From NCBI GenBank assembly GCA_015680685.1, contig MNCI01029224.1:217071-281070 (forward strand): a DNA stretch of 64,000 nucleotides. The letters are read 5' to 3'. The notes beneath the pieces were generated by a model. The model saw nothing but the letters and a program-made list of their open reading frames with translations, did no database searches and was not told where the DNA came from. This stretch comes from Gnetum montanum. Taxonomy: Eukaryota > Streptophyta > Gnetopsida > Gnetales > Gnetaceae. Positions 11,580 through 21,995 of the stretch are shown in pieces; positions within the stretch are counted from its first letter, which is position 1; each line of letters begins with the position of its first letter. Both the position numbers and the translations under genes were made by a program.

Positions 11580-12480
11580 AACCTACTGTTGGTTTTGACA
11601 GCTGTATGAAGAAAAGACCTTTCTTTAGAACCAATAGTCCAACCAAGCCTTTGCAACCACAAGCGGCTGAGTCTTTGGATGTCTCTATATCAAATAAATC
11701 TTCAGAGCCCCCTTGGAGCCTAACATTGCATTCAATGCATATAGTCATGTTAACACATGTTGTTATCGATTGGATCAAAGCTGGCCACCTTCCTAGGAAG
11801 TTCTCTGATCTTGGGAGTCCCCTGATATATCTACAAATTACTGGAAATGAGCCATGCAAAGCTCTTTTGGATTTAGGTTCTAGTGTCAACCTAATATCCC
11901 AAGAAATGTACAAGGCCTAGAACTTACCCCCATTAAAAAAGAGCAACATCTATTTAGAGTTGGCTGACCAGTCCATCACTATTCCCTTGGGATTAGTGGA
12001 GGACATTGTTACTACTATTTGTGGATGGTCGTATTCAGCTGACTTCCTAATGATTCAAGTAAACAAAAGTAAGGGGGATTTCCCAATCATAGTGGGAAGG
12101 TCATGGCTAAGTATTATCGATTCATGCCTAGGAATCCAAAATCTTTTTCAAGAAATATTTAAGGAAAATACTTTGGAAAAGATCAAGAAGAAGAAAGTTC
12201 CATGCATCGCATACAGTGACACAGGGTGTAATTGCATGTAGAGATCATGGGTTGTGCAAAGTTTAACATTGCCTACATGCAATTAGTGTGCATAAGTGAT
12301 CAATATACAAAAGTGCCTATATGTAGAAGCCACACAATAAGAAGACACCTAGTGGCTGATAGCTGATCAAGAAAGCAACTCACTTATATGCATGGAACCA
12401 ACTGAGGGTTTGACTTGCACTTACATAGATAACATAGATGCATTAGAGCAAGTCCATTGCCAACTTCCAAGTCCTAACCT
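11580..12480 (+). pseudogene. Aspartic protease region of element A
   Basis: The segment contains NEPCKALLDLGSSVNLISQ at about 11845-11905. This is the Athila protease active-site region, where E and D have Asp-Ser-Gly-Ser; in A the Ser is Leu (DLGS). It is followed by KSNIYLELADQSITIPLGLV and then by FPIIVGRSWLSIIDSC, a typical flap and C-terminal pattern. A TAG follows MYKA at 11918-11920 and the same stop is present in D and E. The protease would cut Gag-Pol into mature proteins. Confidence 0.75.
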
Positions 12481-12502
12481 TGAAAACATCAACTAGGGGA
12501 AG

Positions 12503-13900
12503 TTGGAAAGTCCTAAGAAATTTAAACAAGAGCCCCTAGAGCTAAAACCATTGCCCACTGATATGAAGTACATGTTCCTTAAGAATGGAAAACTAGTAAT
12601 CATCAACGCAAAACTTGCTTCGCAACAAAAAGAGAGTTTGCTAAAGGTAAGAAAGAAGTGGTCAAAAACCTTCACCTGGTCATATCCAAAATTAACTAGA
12701 ATAGATCCTAGGATATTCCAGCATAGGATTTACACTGACTCTTCCATTAAGCCTCAAAAACAACCACAGAGGTGATTGAACCCAAAGTTGAAGCAAGTAG
12801 TAAAAGAAGAAATCAAATAGCTTCTAAAGGCTAGGTTCATATACCCCATTGCAGATAGTGAATAGGTTAGTCCCTTCGTAATCATGCCTAAAAAGGGAGG
12901 CAAATGGAGGATGTGCATAGATTTTAGGCTACTAAACATGGCAACATTCAAGGATCACTTTCCGTTGCCATTTGTTGACCAAGTCTTAGACACAATTGTA
13001 GGGCATGGCTATTATAGTTTTTTGGATGGATATAGTAAATACAACCAAATACAAATAGTCCTAGAAGACCAAGCCAAAACTACGTTCACCAATCCTTGGG
13101 GAATGTTTGCATACAAACAAATGCTGTTTTGCTTGTGCAATACCCCTGCAATGTTTCAATGCTTAGTTCTAAGCATATTCCATCAGTAGATAGGAAATGG
13201 TGTGGAAGTCTTTATGGATGAGTTCTCCACTTATAGAGAAAACTTTGATCAAGCCTTGGACTGAAAATTTGAGGCTCAACTGGAAAAAGATCCATTTGAT
13301 GGTCCAAGAAGGTGTAGTACTTGGGCATAAAATCTCACGTACAAGGATAGAAGTAGATCCTGAGAAAATCAAAGTCATCCAAGGAATTACCCATCAACTG
13401 GAAACTATCAAAGACATTTGGTCATTCCTTGGACACATTGGCTACTATAGGGGATTCATAGAGAACTTTTCAAAGATAGCCAAATCATTGGTAGAGCTAA
13501 TAAAAAAGGACGTACCCTTCTAGTGGACTAGGGAATGCGAACTAACTTTCCAAACTCTGAAACAGAAGCTAGTTGAAACACCCATTCTACAAGCTCTTGA
13601 CTGGTCCAAACCATTCCATGTCATGACTGATGTGTCCAACTATGCCTTACGAGCTATACTTACACAGTTAGATGACTAGAAACATCCTTATTACATTCAT
13701 TGTGCAAGTAAAAGCATCATTGGTGCACAACTTAACTACACTTCTACAAAAAAGGAATTAATGGCTGTAGTGTTTGCAATAGAAAAGTTTAGACACTGTA
13801 TTAGGATACAAAGTATTCATACACACAAATCATAGTGAAATTCGGTTCCTCATGAATAAGCCAATGGTAAGCCCCCATATTATACGATGGCTTATAATCC
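12503..13900 (+). pseudogene. Reverse transcriptase and RNase H of element A
   Basis: RT blocks appear in order: MPKKGGKWRMCIDFRLLNMA, DHFPLPFVDQVLDT, YYSFLDGYSKYNQIQI, KTTFTNPWGMFAY. The catalytic block reads VEVFMDEF at about 13201-13226 where E has FMDDF, so the second catalytic Asp is Glu. The thumb and tether carry GVVLGHKISRTRIEVDPEKI and FLGHIGYYRGFIENFSKIAK. RNase H follows with FHVMTDVSNYALRAIL and KELMAVVFAIEKFRH. Stops (for example TAG at 13522-13524 before WTRECE) and a frameshift near 13190 disable it. The sequence class is Athila-type gypsy. Confidence 0.88.
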
Positions 13901-13917
13901 TATAAGAGTTCGATTTA

Positions 13918-15168
13918 ATGATGATCGATCGCAAAGGCACTAAGAATGTAGTTGTCAATCATTTATCTCAGTTGCACTGGGACAACAAAGAGGATGAGTG
14001 TCCAATTTCCAATCATTTCCCTGATGAATTCCTCTTTGCTAGTGTAGTGAATAACCAATCGCCCATGGAGACAACTTGGTACAATAGCATTCTTACCTAT
14101 CTCCTTACCCAACAAACACCACAAGAGCTAGACCTTAGGAAGAAACAACAATTTCTTCACAGAGCCAAGTACTTTATGAAGATCAATGGACAACTTTGCA
14201 AAGTATGTCTCGATGGATTCGTTCGATGGTGTGTTCCCAACAATGGATTCAACCATTAGAATCCTTCAATATTTGGGGAATTGATTTTATGGGGCCCATT
14301 ATACCAATGTACAATGGAAAAGCTTACATCATAGTTGTTGTAGACTACTTAACAAAATGGGCTCAAGTGGCTGCCATTAAATATTTCACATCATCTACAG
14401 CTGCACAATTTGTTTAACAATAAGTTGTCAATAGGTTTGGTGTGCCACATGCACTTATTTCAAACAATGGTACACACTTTACAAGTGCAACTTTTTGGAA
14501 GTTAATGCAATGCTTAGGGGTTGAGCATAAATTGACTACACCATACCACCTCCCAAGCGAACAGTCAAGTCGAGGTCACCAATATGGAGATTACTAGGAT
14601 ACTGACTAGAACCATTAGCAAGTATAGGTAAGACTGGAGCACCAAACTAAATGATGCTCTTTGGGCATACTGCTCCACATGGAAACTCCCTATAGGCTAC
14701 TCTCTCTATGAGTTAGTGTACAGAAAACTTCCAATGCTCCCTATCTAAACTGAGCTCCATACACTAGCTGTGGCATGTGACCTCAACCTTGACCTTGATC
14801 TAGCACAAAAACAAAGGTTGATGACTCTTAACTTGCTAGATGAGAATCGACTAGCTACCCTATCATTTAATGAATTGCATAAGGAATTTAATAAACAATG
14901 TCATGACCTAAAAATTAGGAAATTTAAGTATCAACCAGGAGATAAGGTTCTCTACTGGAACCCAACATAAGTGTCACAATGTACCAAATTTCAAACATTG
15001 TGGGAAGGACCTTACATTATTTATGCAATTTTTCCTTCATGTTCCATGACCATATATAAACTTGAGAGCCTAGATAAGAGACTGTTAGTCAACATGCAAC
15101 AAACAAAACCTTTCCATGAGTTTAGGACAGCCAGAATGCATGCTACCTCTATAGGGGGGCATCCTTGA
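13918..15168 (+). pseudogene. Integrase of element A, lacking the zinc-binding domain
   Basis: After the RNase H linker (DRKGTKNVVVNHLSQL) the integrase N-terminus begins (KYFMKINGQLCKVCLDGF, VRWCVP). It then jumps at about 14237 straight to QWIQPLESFNIWGIDFMGPI. The block holding the His-His-Cys-Cys zinc finger, about 70 residues in E and D, is missing. The core follows with VVDYLTKWAQVAAIK and ISNNGTHFTSATF (the central Asp reads Asn), then degenerates through frameshifts. The C-terminal part is visible at 14770-15168 (RKFKYQPGDKVLYWNPT, KFQTLWEGPYIIYAI). Integration activity is not possible from this copy. Confidence 0.85.
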
Positions 15169-17130
15169 TCATTATTTTGGATCTCCTGCTTCCAACTCAG
15201 TCATGGGAGAGATGGCCATCTCTGCTAACCATTAAAGGCCCTCAATTCTTTCTAAATTTTTGTTTTACATGTTTTTGTTTTTCAAATTTCTTTAATCTTT
15301 ATTGTTTTTTTTACACCATAGTTCATATTTTTACCATTTCTTTATGTGATTACTTTATTTTGTTCATTACCCAATAAGTGTTCATGATGGTGGCATGAAT
15401 AATACCATATTGATTGCTAATGTTTGAATTTTACCTTTGAAATATGATGTTGATATTAAGGTATGGTTCTTTTGATTAAATAGGCAATGAGTCCACATTG
15501 TTCATGCATCCATAAAATCCTATGGTCTCCCTTGGCTTGGAACTATATAATCCCTTTTTCTAATAAAATTATTAACAAATTGGTGGCAGGGTATTTCACA
15601 AACTAAGAAAGTACTCAAAGGATGAATAGGGTCTGACTTCAAGGGGATTCGATGCATTTGTGCTAGCTATTCTCTTGAGTGCTTGGATGCTTTTTCTTTT
15701 GGTCCACCACTCTACCGTTCATCAAATATTTGGAAGTTGAGTACATAAAAATAATCCTTTGCATGGTGTGGTTCTCACGTAAGAAAAAAAAAAGAGAAAA
15801 GGAGTGAAAGAAAAAAGAAAAAGTGAGAATTCAAAGCACACCCCTTAGACATTATAAAGAAATATGGGCTACAAGCATTGGTTATGGAATTGGAAAGACA
15901 TGTTACCCATGCCTGAAGGTTCCCTCTAACTAAGGCCCTTTCTTGCTTCCTACTTCTCCATCTCACTCTCCTTGGAATGGTGGTGACTCTTTGTGGAAGC
16001 ATTCTTGTTGCTTCAAGAGGATAGGTTGGTCAAATGTGTTGATGCAAGGTCACTAAATGTGGTTTGTTGAGCTTGGATTTGGAATGAGTTCTACTTGGTC
16101 ACATTAACCATAAAACTCACACAAGGGACTTTACACAACCTTGTTCTTGGGTTTCCATTCCATTCTCTCCTCTCCATATTTCTTTTCCATTTTTCATCTC
16201 ATTACCAATTTTATCATTAGTTTGTATCTTGGTTGATGCATTTTTTTCCTTGGTAGTTTCTTGTGGGTAAGTTTTTAACTCTTGCTTCCAAATAACATTC
16301 CTAGAGCCTATAGAATCTTTGGTTTGTGAGTTTGTCAGGGCATCAAGTGCATGAGCGTACTTTTGGAAGGACCCACTAGCATTCCTTTTTGGTGCATTTG
16401 TTAACTTCTTTTCCTTAAACATTTCTTGCAGTCAAAATTTTTTTGTTTCATCCCCATCTATGAGATCCATTTTATTGGTGTTGCCATTGTTCATTTTTTT
16501 TCATCTTTCTTATTCCTTATCTTTTTCCATTATATCTCTATCGGAGGTTTGCTCTTAGTCATGGGGGCCATGGAATAATTTTTTCAATTTTTCCTAACCC
16601 CTACACCTTAGGTAGTCACCAGTGTTAAATCTCTAGAATCAATATATGCCATAACCACATCTTAGCCAATGCACTTTACATCGAGGCAAGGTATCAATTG
16701 CATTGTGATTTATCTACCCTTGCTCATTTGTGATTATGTTGTGGGTGTAGATGAAGATCATACAACAATGGATTGGTCCTGGAGGAAACACTCAAGATGG
16801 ACCAGAACTAGAGTGTTTACAAAAGGAGCAAGATTGGTGGCATGGCTATGGATAAACAATGGAAGGTGCAATCTTGGCATCGGCAGCAACACACCTTATT
16901 CTTTTTCTCTCTCCTTCTCTTCTAGCTATAGAATAAAGGTTGGATGTCATTTATGTATAGTGTTTACCTCAGTGGTCATGAACACTAATGCTATCATGTA
17001 TTGTATTGTTGATCCATTCACTGGGCATGTTGAGTTTGTCACCCCATTCCACCATCAATGGTCATTCAGTCAATAATCCCATACCTTCCCAATATTTTGT
17101 AAGGAAATCGAGGACAAGTTTTCATTCAGT
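15169..17130 (+). other. Long 3' spacer of element A
   Basis: About 2 kb between integrase and polypurine tract, typical of Athila-group elements. It is homologous to the spacers of D (46690-48246) and E (49066-51110, opposite strand). No sense reading frame is shared between the copies. The 135-residue open frame at 16669-17076 is not kept in E. An antisense frame is conserved and listed separately. Confidence 0.6.
16090..16562 (-). pseudogene. Antisense reading frame in the 3' spacer of A, shared with E
   Basis: Minus-strand ATG at 16562 gives MTKSKPPIEI, stop, WKKIRNKKDE. A second frame is open over 16422-16117 and begins MFKEKKLTNAPKRNASGSFQ. The same words occur on the plus strand of element E (MTKSDPPIEIEWKKIRN at 49649; MFKGKNLTDVPNRNASGSSP near 49788), where they are again antisense to gag-pol. 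Conservation between two insertions in the same antisense sense suggests a former gene of the lineage. The product is Lys- and Asn-rich and no domain was recognised. Confidence 0.4.
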
Positions 17131-17140
17131 CATGGGGGTA
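17131..17140 (+). other. Polypurine tract of element A
   Basis: CATGGGGGTA directly precedes the 3' LTR. The same sequence (reverse complement TACCCCCATG) adjoins the LTR of E at 49056-49065, so it is the conserved plus-strand primer site of the family. Confidence 0.7.
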
Positions 17141-17956
17141 TGATGAACCATGATATCAGGACCACGATATCGTGTCCACGATATTGAGTCCGCGATGTCG
17201 GATACTCGATATTGGGGCGTATCTCCTGGCTTATAAATAAGAGATGATGCCCTTGGTTTTCACATTAGATAGTTAGTCCCTTAGCCAAAATCTTGCCATT
17301 TTTGACCTCCAAAGTTAGAATCATTTCTGTGTGCCCATAGTAGGAGTCATAGAGTAAATGGATCTTTATTCAAGCATTATGTACTTGAGCACACTTTGTG
17401 TACAGAAATAAAGACAAACTTTATGATAAACCTTGCAGCATTCAAAGTAGATTAATTAGCATTAATTATTATTTAATTATTTCCTAGTTGATTAATGATT
17501 TCTCTCACCCTATAACTCTCTTAGTTAAATACACTCAGTACAACTGCTTCAATCATGCATGTAGTGCTTAGTAACCCAGTGACGATTAGCATTTGGTAAT
17601 CCCAGTAGTGTTGCACTGGTTCAAGATGTGTATGACAAGTGGGAATAGATACTGGTGTTAGGAGTAATTAGAACTTAGTTAATGAGTAGTTAATTTAGAT
17701 TAGTTACTTAGTTATCTCTCTCCCCCTCCTTACTAGCGCAAGATATAAAACACATAGAAGCTATAAAAATCATATGCCTTGAGCTTACTTAACCATACAA
17801 CTGTGACATAAAAGTAAGTTTGGGGAGACAATGATTAACCAACCCATTATTGTTCCACAAAGGTGCATAGGCGCTTAGTCTTTGGAATTTGACTAGATCG
17901 TGCGTGAAACACTCGTATTCATATGGTTGAGCATAGGGGTACCTCGCCACTCATCA
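17141..17956 (+). repeat. 3' LTR of element A
   Basis: Starts TGATGAACCATGATATCAGG and ends CGCCACTCATCA, followed by the CTTGG duplication. The TATA box is at 17232-17239. It aligns with the 5' LTR with scattered, mostly transition-type differences, so the insertion is not recent. Confidence 0.9.
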
Positions 17957-17961
17957 CTTGG
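17957..17961. repeat. Target-site duplication CTTGG, right of element A
   Basis: Perfect partner of 8250-8254. Confidence 0.9.
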
Positions 17962-18084
17962 CCTTCCTTTTATCCCATTTATTTCACCTACCTCTTATAA
18001 TCTTTAGTGACCCTATTTAACCATTGATGTGATGTGTTTTGGCTTATCATTTACTAAGGTATTTTGGCATTATTTTCCCATTTT

Positions 18085-20270
18085 ATCACATAGGTGCCAC
18101 TTAGTGTGATCATGGTTGATATGCACAATTGTAGTATGGATACCTAGGAGCAAATTAGTTTTCCTTTGAGTCTAAATAGATCCCAAGGTGATTTTGAATG
18201 ATTTATTGACCTTAATTACCTAGATTTTGAGCTTGAGAGTCTTGTCAACCATATAGCCTTGATAGAGAAACCTCTTGAATGGCCTAAAAACCTAGTCAAG
18301 TCCCTTTAGCTTGAGATTTGTGATATTACTAAAGACTCTCTACTTGAGATTCCTATCATGACACATAGTGATGAGGAGAAAACACTAAAACTAAGTTTCT
18401 CACTAGAATCTCAATAGGCTCAAGACATCACCAAGGTTTTCCAAAACAACATTAAGGTCTTTACCTACTCACATGAAGATATCCCAGGTCTTAATGCATG
18501 CTTAGTATAACATAACATCATGCTTGATCCTAATATCAAACTAGTTAAGCAAAAAGTTTGCAAGATTAGACCATATTTGGCCTTGGTATTTTGTGATGAA
18601 ATCATGAAGATATATCAAATTGGTTTCATTCGAGCTATTGATTAGGTAAATTGGATTTCTAACATAGTGGTAGTCCTTAAGAAAAATGGGAGTATATGCA
18701 TTTGCATTGATTTATGAGACCTAAATATGACAATAATCAAATATGATTTCTTGTTGCATAGTATTGACTAGTCAATTTATACTACAACTAGAAATGCCTT
18801 ATTATCCTTCATGGATGGATTCTTGGGATTCAACTAAGTTAAGATTAACCTAGAGCATCAAATATGTACGACCTTCATGACCCCTTGGAGAACCATTTGC
18901 TACACCATGATGCCCTTTGGTCTAAAAAACATAGGAACAAGCTATCAATGAGTCATGATATATACTTTTAGTGATTACATGCTAGGATTGCTCAATGACT
19001 ATGTAGATGATATAACTATTAAGTCCAAAATGACCAATGACCATGCACATGACCTTGAAATTGTGTTGAAATGATGTCTTAAGTATGAGCTTAGGCTTAA
19101 TCCCAAGAAGTATTTTTTTGATGCCAAAATTAGTAAGATGCTTGACTTTGTAGTATCCAAAGGAGGAATACATGTCAATCTTGATAAGGTTAAGGCTATA
19201 TCCAACTTGATAGTACCAAATAACCTTAAGAAGATTTGGGGGTTGCAAGGTAGATTATAATTTATTTGTAGGTTCATCGCTAGGCTTACAGATAAATTAC
19301 AATCTATGCATTACTTTAGTAAGAAAGGAGTTTGGTATGAGTGGATAGCTCAGTGGAAAGAAGCCTTTGATAACCTAAGCAAGAGTTGGCATAACTACCC
19401 TTGGTCTATTCATTGAAAAGGACAAATCCTTTTACATCTACCTTACTATCTTTGACATGTTCATTGCCTTTCTAATCTGTCAAAAACAAGATGATGGAGT
19501 AGAGCTTACTGTATACTACCTAAGCCATGCATTAATTACCCATGAGACTTGATACATTGAAGTGGAGAAGTATTATCTAGCCCTATTCTTCTCATTGAAG
19601 AAGTGGAGACACTACCTCTTTAGTAGCCAAGATAATGTCATTTGCAAAGATAATGTGCCTAGAGCCATAATGACCAATATTTATAAAAGTAGTTGGATAG
19701 CTCTTTGGAAAGTCATAATAGTTGAATTTGACCTTCATTATGTATCTCAAGCATCAACCAAGGGTCAAGCTATAGTCGCACAACTTACCATTTTCTTGGT
19801 AGAAGACCATGTAGCCATAGACTTTGAATTCCATAATGAGCATGTCAACATAGTTAGCAAGGTACTCGAGGACTATGAGGTAATTATGCACTTTAATAGA
19901 GCTTCAACCATCCATGGGGCTAGTGCCACTACCATCATAACATCACCTTCTAGAGAAATCCAATCCTTTACTTATTATTTGGAATTATCATGTACCAAAA
20001 ATATGGTAGAATATGAAGGATTGATCAGGGAATGATGGTAGCTTGTGACCATGGAATCAAATGCCTAATGATAAAAGATGATTCACAACTTGTGCTTAAC
20101 CAAGTAACCCAAGTTTATGCATGTAAATCCAAACATTTTCAACACTACTATGAATTAGGTAAGAGATTAATGCAAGAATTTACAAAAATTGGTATCCAAC
20201 ATGTACCCTGAACTAAGAACACACTAGTTGATGCCATTGCAACCTTAGCCCTAAGTGTGACACCTAATTT
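18085..20270 (+). pseudogene. RT, RNase H and Tat-type second RNase H of element B
   Basis: A probable intron end (TTTTATCACATAG) precedes the coding region at 18085. The linker reads TYSHEDIPGLNACLV and is followed by RT blocks VVVLKKNGSICICIDL, ALLSFMDGFLGFN, TTFMTPWRTICYTMMPFGLK and the catalytic LLNDYVDDITIKSK with YVDD intact. RNase H signs are at 19415-19640. The extra RNase H, diagnostic of the Tat lineage, is visible as KNMVEYEGLIRE and DDSQLVLNQVTQVYACKSKH, ending LVDAIATLALS near 20255. Stops, chiefly TAG, interrupt the frame repeatedly. Confidence 0.82.
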
Positions 20271-20603
20271 TTTTAGAAAATTACCCTCTTTATTTCCATC
20301 ATGTAGAATAGTGAAGGTAACCTCGTAGCCTCTATCAACACCACTCCTCCAAAGAATTGGTATGATAATATTAAGTTCTACCTAATACCTAGCAAATATC
20401 CACAAGGCTTGACTACTTCCAAAAAGGACATTGTATGTAAAAGATCAAAACATTATGCCATTATAGGCATTAACACACTATGTTGATAGTACTATGATCA
20501 CATATTGTTAGTATGCTTAGGCAAAACCAAAGCCTACATAGTCCTGAAGTAAGTTGATAAGGATGTATGTGAAGGACATATAGGTCCTAAAGCCATGGAC
20601 ACA
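20271..20603 (+). pseudogene. Integrase N-terminal part of element B
   Basis: Linker and zinc-binding region of a Tat-type integrase: KNWYDNIKFYLIPSKYPQG, then DKDVCEGHIGPKAMDTKI, which corresponds to the second half of the His-His-Cys-Cys module. The reading stops abruptly at 20603, where the continuation is found inverted (20604-21231). Confidence 0.7.
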
Positions 20604-21231
20604 AAGATTACCTACAATTCAAGAGGCAAAATAGCTTTAGATCCATAAACTAGGCTATATGGAGTTACATCAATTATAGTTTGATAGGTAGTATGATAGG
20701 TCCAAAATGCATGAACAAGCTGCTCATGCTACTTACATCTACTATTGTTTAGCATCTTTTTAAGCAGGTTTATGATGGCCTTATTGTTGGCTACAGATTT
20801 TTTGTTGGCTTGAGGATAGTATGGTGATAAATAGGAATGCTTAATGTTGTGGTATTGAAAAAAGATTTTCATTTCTTAGCTACTAAATTATGGTCCATTG
20901 TCCATGACTATGATCAAAAGGTATGCCAAAATGGGCTACAATGTTGTCCAGTATGAATCGCCAGAGTTGTTGAGATGTCAAGGAATAGCTTCAACCTACT
21001 TTATAAAGTATTCAATTGGAGTGATAATGAAGCTATGTCCTCTGGAAGACTTAGGCATTATACGTCCAGTGATGTCCAATCCCCACTATTAAAATGGCCA
21101 AGTTATCTAAGTAGTGTGTAACTTAATTGGTGGCACGTGTATCAGGTTGCTATGTCATTGACAGGTGTTATAAGTTTTAATCTTCTATAGACAATCACTT
21201 TTCATATAGGGCCAATATTAACCTAGTAATC
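20604..21231 (-). pseudogene. Inverted integrase segment of element B
   Basis: Read on the minus strand from 21231 downwards this gives YWPYMKSDC, NTCQ, HSNLIHVPPIKL, WGLDITGRIMPKSSRGHSF and YYPQANKKSVANNKAIINLL, up to FWTYHTTYQ and YGSKAILPLEL at 20604. It is the exact continuation of the integrase that stops at 20603, so a 628-bp block has been inverted in place. The word GATTA is present at both breakpoints. The left end of the block contains one copy of the 203-bp unit that is repeated at 21232-21840. Confidence 0.8.
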
Positions 21232-21840
21232 TACCATTACTTAAAAAGCTGTAGCCAACAATAAGGCCATCATAAACCTGCTTAAAAAGATGCTAAATAA
21301 TAGCAGATGTAAGTAGCATGAGCAGCTTGTTCATGCATTTTGGACCTATCATACTACCTATCAAACTATAATTGATGTAACTCCATATAGCCTAGTTTAT
21401 GGATCTAAAGCTATTTTGCCTCTTGAATTGTAGGTACCATTACTTAAAAAGCTATAGCCAACAATAAGGCCATCATAAACCTGCTTAAAAAGATGCTAAA
21501 TAATAGCAGATGTAAGTAGCATGAGCAGCTTGTTCATGCATTTTGGACCTATCATACTACCTATCAAACTATAATTGATGTAACTCCATATAGCCTAGTT
21601 TATGGATCTAAAGCTATTTTGCCTCTTGAATTGTAGGTACCATTACTTAAAAAGCTGTAGCCAACAATAAGGCCATCATAAACCTGTTTAAAAAGATGCT
21701 AAATAATAGCAGATGTAAGTAGCATGAGCAGCTTGTTCATGCATTTTGGACCTATCATACTACCTATCAAACTATAATTGATGTAACTCCATATAGCCTA
21801 GTTTATGGATCTAAAGCTATTTTGCCTCTTGAATTGTAGG
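21232..21840 (+). repeat. Three tandem copies of a 203-bp integrase segment
   Basis: Units start at 21232, 21435 and 21638 (TACCATTACTTAAAAAGCTG) and the fourth start, at 21841, leads into unique sequence. The period is exactly 203 bp with only one or two differences between units. Each unit encodes VANNKAIINLLKKM ... HAFWTYHTTYQTIIDVTPYS ... LVYGSKAILPLEL, the end of the integrase core. Because 203 is not a multiple of three the frame shifts between copies. Confidence 0.93.
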
Positions 21841-21995
21841 TACCATTACTTAGGATGGCTCTATCAGACTTCATCAATGATGAGCAGAAAAAGGAGCCAC
21901 ATACCATTAATTGATATTCAATGGAAGAGAAATAGATATGAATGGTTGCTCACATTGAATGATACAAATAGAGGTAGAAGTAACAACATCATCAT
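21841..21995 (+). pseudogene. Integrase segment of element B up to the C insertion
   Basis: Continues from the tandem copies with VPLLRMALSDFINDEQKKEP, the region after the integrase core in Tat elements. It ends at ATCAT (21991-21995), the target site of element C. Confidence 0.65.
21991..21995. repeat. Target-site duplication ATCAT, left of element C
   Basis: ATCAT directly precedes the left LTR of C and is repeated at 40229-40233 after the right LTR. Confidence 0.88.

Larger units (their letters stand above)
8255..17956 (+). mobile_element. Element A: Athila-like Ty3/gypsy LTR retrotransposon, full length but inactive
   Basis: A 9.7 kb plus-strand element with two similar LTRs (836 and 816 bp) beginning TGATGA and ending TCATCA, and a perfect CTTGG target-site duplication. 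It has a primer-binding site of the tRNA-Asp type used by Athila-group elements, and a polypurine tract abutting the 3' LTR. The order gag, protease, RT, RNase H, integrase, long 3' spacer is that of Athila. Many in-frame TAG/TAA codons, an RT active-site change and an integrase deletion make it non-autonomous. It is inserted in the repeat array of element B. Confidence 0.92.
17962..21995 (+). mobile_element. Element B: old Tat-lineage Ty3/gypsy element, central part
   Basis: A plus-strand element with RT, RNase H, the extra Tat-type RNase H and integrase. It is cut at 21995 by element C and resumes at 40229. Upstream, A separates it from repeat arrays (6045-8249) and from an antisense gene (2200-5588), which occupy the same relative places as in element C. 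This makes 2200-8249 probably part of B (inference). Its LTRs, gag and protease were not found, so its ends are undefined. Confidence 0.75.

Noticed and set aside
16669-17076. Plus-strand open frame of 135 codons in the 3' spacer of A
   Set aside because: The same frame is not open in the homologous part of E, and the conserved frame of the neighbouring spacer lies on the other strand. It is probably chance.
21232-21840. Satellite DNA array
   Set aside because: Only three full units exist and they are plainly integrase coding sequence, so this is a local duplication and not a satellite.
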